Shown: piece after piece, positions 26,885-36,544 of the stretch
How the letters are laid out: each line of letters starts with the position of its first letter
How positions within the stretch are numbered: position 1 is the stretch's first letter
Assembly: GCA_910586355.1 (NCBI GenBank)
Contig: CAJUHJ010000015.1
Span: 3,277-67,276 of the forward strand
Source: an uncultured Lachnospiraceae bacterium
GTDB taxonomy: Bacteria > Bacillota > Clostridia > Lachnospirales > Lachnospiraceae
Direction: 5' to 3'
Length of the DNA: 64,000 nucleotides
Made by a program: the position numbers and the translations under genes
Notes under the pieces: generated by a model
What the model saw: the letters and a program-made list of their open reading frames with translations, nothing else
Told to the model about the DNA's origin: nothing
Database searches by the model: none

Positions 26885-28051
26885 CTATTGTATTTTTTTT
26901 GCTACGAGAAACAGTCTTCCATCTTCTACGTAGCTGTTACAGGTCGATAGTGTCAATAAATTGTCACTAAGTGTTACACCCTGCGAACTGTCATATACAG
27001 AACAACTTCGGATATTTTCCATAAAAGCAGAAAATTCTTCCTCGTTTGCTGCCTCAATAAAGTTGTAATACCGATAACTGTCATCCGTCTGTGCCCCTAC
27101 GTCAGTGAGACATACGGCAATAATCTGATATGTGTGTTTCTCATATATCGTATCAAACTGTATCGTACTGTGTTCCAATAGATAGGGTTCATCTAAATAT
27201 TGTTTCAAACCGCCAAACATTTCGCCGCTTTTCATGTTATGGCCATAAATAATTAAATTCGTACTCGGTTTTTGTATATCTGCCCGGCAGTCCAAAAAAA
27301 GCGTTCCATTAATGTCTTCTGCCCCATCAATATTTCTATGTAAATAATAATCGTTATCTGTTCCTTTCATAACCGGCAAATCCACTTTTGTATCGGGAAT
27401 CCGAATCCAGCCCACCAAATCGGGATATTGTTCATACATAGCGGCATATTCGGGAAGAACTACCGGTGCAGCCGCTTCTGCCAAAGGCGTTTCGCTTGTT
27501 TGAGCGGCTTGTTCCATCCGTATTCTGTCCGCATACCAATCGACTTCCTTATATACATTTTTTTGCTTTTTTATTTCTTCTAATTTCTTTGCCGCCTGAT
27601 TCTCCAGATATACCGAATGACTGTAAAACATAATACAAATTGCTGCAAGAGCAGCACAGGAAAGCCCCAAAAATTTGAACATCCGAGACTGCTTTGTCTC
27701 TGTTATCTGCTGAATTTGTTGAAATGTCCTGGACACCGCTGGATTATCCTGCCCCAACAATTTTCGCTGTTCATTCCATTCCTTTGCCCATTCCCGTCTG
27801 CCTGGCTTTAATTTATGCTTGTAGCTTTGTGCGGCGCGGTCGGAAATATCACAAAAGAATGTTGTGCCTATTTGACTTTCAAATTCTATCTTTCCATCAT
27901 GGATTAGATCATAAACCGTCCAGACATCCTCCGAACGGTCCAGATCTAACCGATTTAAGATAGCCTCAATCATTTCTAAATCTCTCTTGGCGCCTTCCCA
28001 TTCTTCACGAGTTGCAAATTCATGTTTGCCAATTCTGTAAACTTCCTCCAT
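26885..28051 (-). CDS. Class B-type sortase with an N-terminal cytosolic extension
   Basis: 388 residues. The C-terminal half is a sortase with His271 in IIYGHNMKSGEMFGGL, Cys371 in TLSTCNS and Arg379 in DGRLFLV, the catalytic trio. A single membrane segment (about 160-178, GLSCAALAAICIMFY) anchors it. About 155 charged, mostly helical residues precede that segment, where ordinary sortases have 5-30. I do not recognise this extension. AAAGGA is 8 nt before the ATG at 28051; the ATG at 28060 lies too close to it. The gene is 12 nt after the giant repeat protein and just before the TPKTG protein, suggesting one operon. Confidence 0.92.
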   Translation of the reverse strand: MEEVYRIGKHEFATREEWEGAKRDLEMIEAILNRLDLDRSEDVWTVYDLIHDGKIEFESQIGTTFFCDISDRAAQSYKHKLKPGRREWAKEWNEQRKLLGQDNPAVSRTFQQIQQITETKQSRMFKFLGLSCAALAAICIMFYSHSVYLENQAAKKLEEIKKQKNVYKEVDWYADRIRMEQAAQTSETPLAEAAAPVVLPEYAAMYEQYPDLVGWIRIPDTKVDLPVMKGTDNDYYLHRNIDGAEDINGTLFLDCRADIQKPSTNLIIYGHNMKSGEMFGGLKQYLDEPYLLEHSTIQFDTIYEKHTYQIIAVCLTDVGAQTDDSYRYYNFIEAANEEEFSAFMENIRSCSVYDSSQGVTLSDNLLTLSTCNSYVEDGRLFLVAKKIQ

Positions 28052-28063
28052 GGGGTTCATCCT

Positions 28064-31000
28064 TTATTTTGCTTTTACTGATTTTGGAGAAGAATAACTG
28101 CTGTAAACTTTCTTGCCATCTACTATTTTATAAGCTCTTATTTTATAATAATACTTCTTCTTTTTCGTCAGCTTTTTATTTGTATATTTTACAATCGCAG
28201 CCTTTTTCGCCGTCTTAATCTTTTTATATCCTTTTTTCTTTTTTGTACTCCTGTAAATCTCATAGCCGCTGACGCCTTTTATCTTCTTCCAGGATACGAC
28301 CGCTGCTTTCTTCTTTGCCTTTAAAGTAATTACCGGCTTTTTAATCGAAGTCTGTGCCTGCACCAGATTTGAAAATCCACCGTAATATGTGGCTCCATCC
28401 GATGACATATACGGCCTTATTTTATATTGATAAGTCGTTATCGCATCTAAATCTGTATGCGTATAAGACAATTCTGCAGTCTTAGCTATCAGGATATTGT
28501 TTTCATTATAAATCTCATAACCTTCTGCCCCAAATACCGGGGTCCATGTAAGACTAACTGAGTCAGCCGCACCCTGGGCGCTGATTTGCGCCATACTATT
28601 TAAAAGAATCAGGTAATGAATCGTTTTCACACCACTGTAATTTCCAATACCAGTTACTTTAATCGTAGCAATTCCCGGATTTACATTGTTAATATACTCC
28701 AACCTGTAATCCTTTCCTGCCTCTAAAGTCTTTTCTCCATCAGATACGACAAGATTCTGGCTCGTCTGCGATCCATCATACATAACGTCTGATACTGCGC
28801 TGAAACTGCACCGCGTTACATTTCTGCTTGAAATATCAAACGTCGTACTGCTGCTTCCTTCAAATGTGCCTTTTCCTGTGACAATCACATTTGCAGTTCC
28901 AACATTGATATTATTTGTATAGGAAATTTCATAATCTTCCTCAGGATCCAAATCTTCATCATTAAATCGAACTACTGCTTTCGGCTGAACCGGGCTGCCC
29001 GTATAGGTATACAAAATTTCCTGACCCATCAGTTCTTCGTCAAACAGATTATGCGGCAGTATAATTTCAGCTTCTGCAAGGCTCCTTAAAATCATAAATG
29101 TTGCGCTGTTGCTTCCAATATAATATTCCTGTCCATCTACTGAAGAAATCTTTGCGGTTGCTTCCCCGCGGTCTAGATGGTCTTTATTATATTCATATTT
29201 AACTTTATAATCTTGATTTAATATAAGCGTTATCTCACCTAATGTAACTGTAAGTTCCGGCTCTGGCAATCCTTCTTCTGTATAATGCTGTACCGGAATC
29301 GGTTCAATCGTAACATCCTTCAAATCCACAAAAATAGTAAAGTTATCTACAATCGTACCTTCATAGTTTCCAATACCGACAATTGTTACCTCAGCCCGGC
29401 CTGGATACTGGTTTGCCGACCACTGTAATATATAATCTTTGTCTTCAACTAATCTATAATGGTCTTCCAATTCCCCAGGTTCTTCCGAATCTCCCGGTTC
29501 TTCCGGAGCTTCTGCTTCTCTTGTAACGATAAAATTGCCCTCGGCGTCCCTTCTGGTATCCGTTATCGTAATCTCCGGCTTTAATGGATTTCCCGTATAC
29601 TCTAATTTCAAGTCTTCGAGTTCTCCAAGTTCTCCCATTACTTCTAATCCGGTTATATCAATATAGTCATTATCTAAAAGATTCGTTGGCTTAATTTGGA
29701 ATGTAATTTCAATACTTCCTTTATAATTAGAGGTTTCTACCGCCTGGATAGGAACAGTTACCTCGCCGACATTAATATTGTTTACGACCTCGCCTATCAC
29801 ATAATCAACGCCTTCTTCTAATGCACGTTCTAAATCTTCTCCTGAAACAATTGGCGTAATCGGGCCTCCAGTATATCCCTGATCCTCAGCATGAAACATC
29901 TCCGGCGTCAGCGCACGCTTTTCAATTTGGAACGAATACGGCCCTAATTCACCGCTGTATGTACCTATACCACGAATCATTACTGTATACTCACCGGATT
30001 CTTTACACTCAACACCCTCTACTCCATCTCTTTGGTATACCAGTTCATAATCTGTGCCTTCTCTTAGATTTACTCCTGTATAAAAGGTAAGATTTAACAC
30101 TGGATGCTGTACCTGTCCGTTATAAATCAACGGCTTTGTCGTATCAATTTCTGCTGATGTGATATACCTCGTCAAATCCTGTGTAATCCGAAACGTCCGC
30201 GTTAATGTACCGTCAAAATTTCCCATTCCGGTTATTGTAATTTTCGCATCTGTCGTTACTTTTTTATTATTCGAATATTCAATCCGGCAGTCTGTACCTG
30301 GAACTAACTGATAAGGATCCCTGCCTGCTCCCGGATAAAAAATCACTTTGACTTCCGGCTCAATACCAGTCACTTCATTTGTCGGATCAAGCACCTGCGG
30401 CGGAATTTCATTCGGCTCTAAACGGATTGTCGTTTCATCCGTCAGTTTACGCCTCTCAATCTTAAACGAAATTGCTTTGCTGCCCGTACAATTTCCATCC
30501 GGCTTTGCCGTAATTGTAATCGACCCATTCGTGCCGACATATTGATTCTGTCCATATGAAATCTCATATCCCCACAATTCCGGCGTCATAACGATTTCAC
30601 CCTTGCTGTTCGGGCTGGTATAGCTCAATTTGACACTCGGCGTAATCTGGTATCCGGTATAGCCGTAACTGTCTTTTGAATCCGTATCAAGAAGCTCGGC
30701 TTTTACGTCTGCCAACGGAACCTTTACGATTTCAAACGTCGTAGTGATTGTTCCGGTATAATTCTTTTCTGCTCCGGATATTGTCATTTCTACCATACCT
30801 ACATCCTGGCTCTTTTCATCCTCGCCCTGTTTGTAGGTCACTACATAATCTGCCGGGCTTAATGTAATCGGTTTTGAAGGATCTGGTCCCCATTTAATGG
30901 TTGGAACAGGCTTAATATCCTGCCCTCCAATATAAAGCTGGTTTGGTATTGGATCAATACGTACATCTAAATCTGTTAAGTTTTTCTTTGTAATATTAAA

Positions 31001-34000
31001 TGTTTTACTCTTTGAGCCTGCAAAATTCCCATTCCCTGTTATTGTAACCGTACCGGCAGCGTCGCCTGCATCTCGGTTTGTTCCATAAGTAAAACGGAAT
31101 TCATTGCCTGCCTGCAGCACTTTTTCTCCCCATGTCACACCTGGCTCAGGTTTAATCTGCTGCGCAGAATATGGCTGATCCAAAATATCTTCAATTGTAA
31201 TATCATTGTCGCCCAGATTTTTGGGAGTAATCGTATAAGCATTATTAAATGTCTTACTTCCACAATACGTTGTCTCATAATCTTCTTTGGTATAATCTGC
31301 AAGACCATAAATAATAATTGATTTTGCTCCGACATTCACGCAGTCATCTGCATATGTAATACCGTAATCTGTTCCTTCTACCAGAACTTTTCCAGGCTGT
31401 TTATCATCCGTGACTCTTATTTTCGGCTGAATAGACTCACCCGTATAGGTACGGCTGACTTTTCCGGTAATTACATTGCCATCATCGTCTATAAATTGGA
31501 TACTTACCTCTAAATTGTCGCCAATCGTATAAGTTTTCTCAACGCTTCCTGTAAAGTTACTATCCGCTTTTGCATGAAGAGTCAATTTATAATTCTTTTT
31601 TGCTGCGCTTGACGACTGCCAGCACTGATCTTCATGTTCTAATGTATAATCTGTCCCTTCGGTCAATTTATAAGAGCCAAGCGTCATCGTTACCTGCGGC
31701 CAGACATTAATTCCTTCTCCGGCAAAAACCACGCTGCCCGGAACTTCTATTCTGACGCCGTCGTTTAAATCCCTTTTTACAATTTTAAACGTCGCTGTCA
31801 GCTGCGCCCCTACATATGCCCCTTTTCCTATAATCCGAATTGTATATTCTCCAAATCCAATTGCATCTTCGGGCATCTGAACGTCATAATCTGTTCTTGA
31901 ATTTAAAATTTTATAATCATTACCAGATGCAATTTTTACATTAAACGTCGGTGTAATTCTGCTCCCAGTAAAAAGATATTCATTTTCTCCCGGGCCAGTC
32001 GTTTTTGTAAACTCAACTTCCGCGCCTTTTAAATCTCCTTTAATATAGAAAGTTCCGCGCAGCGTCCCGGTATAGTTGCCCTGACCTGTAATCGTATAAG
32101 TAGCGGTGCCCGGACTGGTATTGTTCGTATATGCTATCTTATAATCTTTACCTTCTACCAGCTTATACGTTCCGCCCCCTTCCGGCTTATACGCTCCGCC
32201 CGCTTCACGCTTCGTATCCGTCACTTTTACATCCGGCTCCACAGGCTGACCGTGAAAATCAAAATTCTCTTCACTTTCGGCTGTAACATCACCCGATCTT
32301 GCTATATCCTTCTTGCTGATTGTATAAGTTTTTAAAAGCAAAGAACCGGAACGGAAAAAATTGCCCGTAAATCCAACGTAAAGATTGATGCCCGTAGCAG
32401 CATCTACCTGCTCGGTGTTCATTGTATAATCTTTACCCTCTACTAACGTATAGGAAATGGAACTGTTTGTAATTGGATGCTCAAACCGATATATGATATT
32501 AAACGGAGGAGCCACCGGACTTCCCGTAAACGCAACAGTCCCTGAATTTCCAGTCAGCGACAGAGAATATCCGTCAAAGCTGCCCATTTTTGTCGCCTGC
32601 ACTACATTAATCTTAAAATACTTTTTAATTTCACCGCCATACTGCCCTTTTCCTATAATTCTGACTGTCGGCCGTAAATTCGGGTCCCGATTTGACTCTC
32701 CCCATGCATCGACATTGTTCTCATATTCCAAATAATAATCCCTGTTTTCCTCTAACAATGTGCCGTCCGGCAATTTTACTGACGTCGGTTTTGGCCTGAT
32801 ACCATCCGGCCCTGCATATCTGTATGACAAGTTATTATCCAGTCCTGCTATAACAGCGTCCTCAATACTTGAACGTATATGGAAAAAAACATCCCTTTCG
32901 CCAGAGAAATTTCCGGCTCCCGTAATATGCGCCGTCGGTTTTTCGGAGTCCGGCGTATTCGGATCATCGTTATCAATCTTGTCATTGTTGCTGTATGTTA
33001 CTGTAAAATCTTTCGGACTTTCCAATTTAATTCCATTGTAAGTAATTGTTAAGGAAGGAGTCACAGCGCCTCCGTTTGGCTTTAACGCCTGATTTGGAAT
33101 CTCAGCCACAATCACATCCGTATCTGTAATCGGCTTCTGTTCAATTTTAAACAACGCCGGGCTGCTTACCTGACTTCCATTTGACGCAACACTTCCAGTA
33201 TAGTTCTTTTTACCATTTATTGTAAAAGCATTGTTCTCTCCCACATTGACAGCAGTCGACGTCAACTCATAATCATCTGTTGTCAAAGGTATTCCATCCA
33301 CAGTAATCTCTGTCACTTCAGGAACAATGCCCGTTCCTGTAAAAATATATTGTTTGCCGTCGGCTAATTCTATATTGATATTACCCGCGCCGACAGTACT
33401 TAAATCCTTTGGTAAGATTGTAAAGTTCTTCGTTAAAGTCCCTTCGTAATTCCCTATTCCAGTAACGGTTATAAGAGCCGTATTTTCTCCGGCATTAATA
33501 TTCTCCGACCATGATACCATAAAATCATTTTCCGATAATGCTTTGCCGGAACCAAGCGTTTTGTCCGTTACAGTCACCTCGGGTTTTAATTCCGAGCCAT
33601 TGTAGATAATCGTATTCGCCGGGGTTTTCAGGCTGACAGAAAATTTGCTGTCATCCTGTACGAATTCCCTTTTCAAAATTGTATACTGTAAGATAAGAGC
33701 GCCGTCAGTTCCAAAATTATAATTTTTTGCAGCTTCGCTCTTTGGAGTGATTCTGATAGAACAGCTTCCAGCGCCGCCGTTTTCCTCTTCGCCTGCACTA
33801 TTCAGCCATACAACGTCAAAATCATTTCTTGGCAGTTCGAGTCCGCTGCCGTCCTTCGCCAGAATTTTCACTTCCGGTTTTTTCGGGTTCCCATCATAAT
33901 CATATTCAAAATTTGGCGCCGGGTCTTTAAATTGCGCCTCCAAATCCTGCATTTCACGAGGAACAATCTGATAATCAGCTGATATATCGCCTCTGTAATA

Positions 34001-36343
34001 TTTGCCGTCTCCGCTTACTGTAATCGAATATGTACCTACTTCGACTGGATTTTCCGTAGAATAACTCACAGTATAATGAGGCGACTGCTCATCTTTGCTG
34101 ATAACTTTTCCATCATCCTTGACAACAGGTTCCGGTTTGACCGCTGCACCCGTATATGGCTGATCCGAAACTTCGACTGTAATGCCGGAAGCTTCATCCA
34201 TTTGTTTGTAGATTACAAACGTAATTTCCTTAAATCCGACGCAATTGCTGTTTGGTTTTGCCTGAAAACGTATGATACCGTCTCCCACATCAATATTCGT
34301 TCCATATTCAACTGTATAATCTATGTCTTTTTGCAGCCTAATATCTGTTCCATCCGTAAGAATAGCAAACCCATTCTCATTCGGCTTAATCTGATTTCCT
34401 GTATATAGCTGGTCGCCAAAAGTCTGGTCGATATACTGTGCATCAAAATCCGCCATATTAAACTGTTTAATATCAAAATTTACTTCTCTTGATCCTGTGT
34501 AATTTCCGCCTGACACACTAAGAATTTTAACAGAACCAGCATTTACTCCAGCGCTTGTATTTGTACCGTACTCTAATGTATAATCCTTGCCTTCTTCCAA
34601 ATCAGCCGCCAATTCGCCTTTGCCCTGCTGTACTTTTACAGTTGGCCGGACTTGTTTGTTCTGACCCTGGTAAACAATCTTATCTTGATTTTCAATCGTG
34701 ACAGTTATCTCGTTTTCAGTGCCGGCGTATGCTCCTAATGTAAGATCTGCATAATTTATTGTATATGGAGAACTTATTTCACCCGTACAATTTCCTTTTC
34801 CCTTTACCGTTACCGTAGCGCTTGTAGACCCGGTAGCCTTATCTGCATTTGTATAGATAAGTTCATAATCCTCTTGGGACGCCGGCTGGCCCGTATTTTT
34901 ATTTGTGATTTCTATTTCAGAAGGAGGTATTCCAGTCTCCGCCTTTTTCTTATTGTAAATAGCAGGCTTTATATTTTTTACATCAAATATTTGATTCGCC
35001 TGCGCCTGTGAAATATCAAACTTCCTGTTTACTGTACCGCCATACTGACCTTTTCCCTTAATCACAATCACTGGTTTTGACTCTTCTGAAGCTGCAACTG
35101 ATACATTTATATTATTCTCATAACTAACTGTATACTCAACGTCTTCTGTCAAAGGCCTGTCGCCATGTTTTACGGTCACACCCGGCTTAATTTCTGCGCC
35201 GGTATAAACATACGTCGTACCCGTCGCCGGAGGCTCCACAGTAACTGTACACTCTGAAATATCGGATACCAGAGGAATATCGTTGTATACCGTCTCCCCA
35301 TAATAAAATCCGGAAAATGCTACCTTAATATCTGCCTTATCATTTGTGGACTGTATCGTGACTTCTACATAGTAGCCATCCTCATTCTGATCCGCTGCCG
35401 TTTTTGTTATTTGTGTCAGCACAACTCCATCTTTACCCGTAATCGTCAGTCCGTCCACACTCGGAAGTTCTCCCGTCAATGCGCTTCTCGTCTGGCTTGG
35501 CAGGCTTTCCGGTATACCGTGATTACTCTCTATCAGACTAAAAGGATATTTTATATCAAAATAAACGGTACGTCTCCCGGTATATCCTCCCGGCTGTCCC
35601 ATTCCCTCTATGACTGCTTCTGCGCCGCCCGTCTTTGTAAGTTCCGTATTATTGTTATATGTAACTTTAAAAGTGGTATTGGATGCATTCACCGGAGTAG
35701 CGCCGTCTAACAAAGTAACAGCCGGTTCTACGCCGGAACCAGTATACCGCTGTACTTGCTCAAGTTTTGTCTTACCCGCCTCGGTTGTCGCATTTTGTAC
35801 TGTAATATCCGAACTTTCTAATGATTTACAAATTGCAACGCGAACAGACGCTATCTCTTTACCATCTTGAGATACCGTAATCGTCACCCAATCATTGACT
35901 GCCGTTGTAGTAACGGCAGATAACAGTCCGTTTGACACAGTAAGCGCGGCTGAATTACTGGTTGCCCAGCTTAAGCCCGTAAGCTCCTGTCCGTCTTCCC
36001 CTACGCATTGCAGCTGTTTTGTAGACCCCATTGCAATACTGGTCTGCCCTCCATTTTCTATCTGGTCAGAACCGTCTACAAAATAAGGCGTTTCATTTTC
36101 TTCCAGAAGATTGTCTCCGTCAGCCAAAGGCGCCGCCGGCTCTTCCAAACCATATGATTCTGCTGCACTTTCATCCATTTCTTCTGTCGTTTCCAAACCC
36201 ATAGATTCCGGCTGTTCTGTAAGTTCCTCCCCTGCTGTCCCTTGGTCCGTCTGGGCCGCCAGCAGAGAAAGGTTCGGCATACTGCTTATCATACAGCACA
36301 TCAGAATCATTGCTAACATCCGCTTCGCAACATCCTTGTACAT
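28064..36343 (-). CDS. Giant secreted protein of 26 Ig-like repeats
   Basis: 2759 residues. A signal peptide (MYKDVAKRMLAMILMCC..., cut near LLAAQ) is followed by an acidic segment, a BIg2-like domain (about 90-170) and 26 repeats of about 80-100 residues that I counted by the recurring pattern DYxVxYxNNxxxGTAxVTITGxGNYTGTxxxTFxI. The end holds two fibronectin type III domains, the second very Lys-rich. The repeats are diverged, unlike those in the GH110 gene. No sorting signal or catalytic domain is visible; it is probably a long rod-like adhesin or wall-associated scaffold. AAAGGAG lies 10 nt before the ATG at 36343, so the upstream in-frame extension (to 36514) is rejected: it runs through the promoter. 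Confidence 0.85.
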   Translation of the reverse strand: MYKDVAKRMLAMILMCCMISSMPNLSLLAAQTDQGTAGEELTEQPESMGLETTEEMDESAAESYGLEEPAAPLADGDNLLEENETPYFVDGSDQIENGGQTSIAMGSTKQLQCVGEDGQELTGLSWATSNSAALTVSNGLLSAVTTTAVNDWVTITVSQDGKEIASVRVAICKSLESSDITVQNATTEAGKTKLEQVQRYTGSGVEPAVTLLDGATPVNASNTTFKVTYNNNTELTKTGGAEAVIEGMGQPGGYTGRRTVYFDIKYPFSLIESNHGIPESLPSQTRSALTGELPSVDGLTITGKDGVVLTQITKTAADQNEDGYYVEVTIQSTNDKADIKVAFSGFYYGETVYNDIPLVSDISECTVTVEPPATGTTYVYTGAEIKPGVTVKHGDRPLTEDVEYTVSYENNINVSVAASEESKPVIVIKGKGQYGGTVNRKFDISQAQANQIFDVKNIKPAIYNKKKAETGIPPSEIEITNKNTGQPASQEDYELIYTNADKATGSTSATVTVKGKGNCTGEISSPYTINYADLTLGAYAGTENEITVTIENQDKIVYQGQNKQVRPTVKVQQGKGELAADLEEGKDYTLEYGTNTSAGVNAGSVKILSVSGGNYTGSREVNFDIKQFNMADFDAQYIDQTFGDQLYTGNQIKPNENGFAILTDGTDIRLQKDIDYTVEYGTNIDVGDGIIRFQAKPNSNCVGFKEITFVIYKQMDEASGITVEVSDQPYTGAAVKPEPVVKDDGKVISKDEQSPHYTVSYSTENPVEVGTYSITVSGDGKYYRGDISADYQIVPREMQDLEAQFKDPAPNFEYDYDGNPKKPEVKILAKDGSGLELPRNDFDVVWLNSAGEEENGGAGSCSIRITPKSEAAKNYNFGTDGALILQYTILKREFVQDDSKFSVSLKTPANTIIYNGSELKPEVTVTDKTLGSGKALSENDFMVSWSENINAGENTALITVTGIGNYEGTLTKNFTILPKDLSTVGAGNINIELADGKQYIFTGTGIVPEVTEITVDGIPLTTDDYELTSTAVNVGENNAFTINGKKNYTGSVASNGSQVSSPALFKIEQKPITDTDVIVAEIPNQALKPNGGAVTPSLTITYNGIKLESPKDFTVTYSNNDKIDNDDPNTPDSEKPTAHITGAGNFSGERDVFFHIRSSIEDAVIAGLDNNLSYRYAGPDGIRPKPTSVKLPDGTLLEENRDYYLEYENNVDAWGESNRDPNLRPTVRIIGKGQYGGEIKKYFKINVVQATKMGSFDGYSLSLTGNSGTVAFTGSPVAPPFNIIYRFEHPITNSSISYTLVEGKDYTMNTEQVDAATGINLYVGFTGNFFRSGSLLLKTYTISKKDIARSGDVTAESEENFDFHGQPVEPDVKVTDTKREAGGAYKPEGGGTYKLVEGKDYKIAYTNNTSPGTATYTITGQGNYTGTLRGTFYIKGDLKGAEVEFTKTTGPGENEYLFTGSRITPTFNVKIASGNDYKILNSRTDYDVQMPEDAIGFGEYTIRIIGKGAYVGAQLTATFKIVKRDLNDGVRIEVPGSVVFAGEGINVWPQVTMTLGSYKLTEGTDYTLEHEDQCWQSSSAAKKNYKLTLHAKADSNFTGSVEKTYTIGDNLEVSIQFIDDDGNVITGKVSRTYTGESIQPKIRVTDDKQPGKVLVEGTDYGITYADDCVNVGAKSIIIYGLADYTKEDYETTYCGSKTFNNAYTITPKNLGDNDITIEDILDQPYSAQQIKPEPGVTWGEKVLQAGNEFRFTYGTNRDAGDAAGTVTITGNGNFAGSKSKTFNITKKNLTDLDVRIDPIPNQLYIGGQDIKPVPTIKWGPDPSKPITLSPADYVVTYKQGEDEKSQDVGMVEMTISGAEKNYTGTITTTFEIVKVPLADVKAELLDTDSKDSYGYTGYQITPSVKLSYTSPNSKGEIVMTPELWGYEISYGQNQYVGTNGSITITAKPDGNCTGSKAISFKIERRKLTDETTIRLEPNEIPPQVLDPTNEVTGIEPEVKVIFYPGAGRDPYQLVPGTDCRIEYSNNKKVTTDAKITITGMGNFDGTLTRTFRITQDLTRYITSAEIDTTKPLIYNGQVQHPVLNLTFYTGVNLREGTDYELVYQRDGVEGVECKESGEYTVMIRGIGTYSGELGPYSFQIEKRALTPEMFHAEDQGYTGGPITPIVSGEDLERALEEGVDYVIGEVVNNINVGEVTVPIQAVETSNYKGSIEITFQIKPTNLLDNDYIDITGLEVMGELGELEDLKLEYTGNPLKPEITITDTRRDAEGNFIVTREAEAPEEPGDSEEPGELEDHYRLVEDKDYILQWSANQYPGRAEVTIVGIGNYEGTIVDNFTIFVDLKDVTIEPIPVQHYTEEGLPEPELTVTLGEITLILNQDYKVKYEYNKDHLDRGEATAKISSVDGQEYYIGSNSATFMILRSLAEAEIILPHNLFDEELMGQEILYTYTGSPVQPKAVVRFNDEDLDPEEDYEISYTNNINVGTANVIVTGKGTFEGSSSTTFDISSRNVTRCSFSAVSDVMYDGSQTSQNLVVSDGEKTLEAGKDYRLEYINNVNPGIATIKVTGIGNYSGVKTIHYLILLNSMAQISAQGAADSVSLTWTPVFGAEGYEIYNENNILIAKTAELSYTHTDLDAITTYQYKIRPYMSSDGATYYGGFSNLVQAQTSIKKPVITLKAKKKAAVVSWKKIKGVSGYEIYRSTKKKKGYKKIKTAKKAAIVKYTNKKLTKKKKYYYKIRAYKIVDGKKVYSSYSSPKSVKAK

Positions 36344-36464
36344 ATACCTATCGCTCCTTTTCCATTCCAATTCATTCCGGTTTACATCCATTACCATACT
36401 TACTAAATGTCTATATATAGTCTTATCTACTTTATCGACCAGATAACTGGAAAACGTTATATAC

Positions 36465-36492
36465 ATTATACTACTTTTTTTCAAATTGTGAA
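36465..36492 (-). promoter_or_regulatory. Sigma-A promoter of the giant repeat-protein operon
   Basis: TTCACA (36487-36492) and a perfect TATAAT (36465-36470) are 16 nt apart on the minus strand, just after the GH20 terminator. The leader would be about 115 nt long. Confidence 0.75.
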
Positions 36493-36501
36493 ATGTTTTT
36501 T

Positions 36502-36537
36502 CAAAAAAAGACATGCACCCATTTCGGATACATGTCT
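36502..36537 (-). terminator. Intrinsic terminator after the GH20 gene
   Basis: AGACATG and CATGTCT arms with an extra inner ATCC/GGGT stem are followed by TTTTTTT on the minus strand. Confidence 0.9.
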
Positions 36538-36544
36538 GTCTCTT

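Noticed and set aside
36344..36514. A 57-residue N-terminal extension of the giant repeat protein.
   Set aside because: It spans the promoter and part of the GH20 terminator; the signal peptide begins at the ATG at 36343 behind AAAGGAG.
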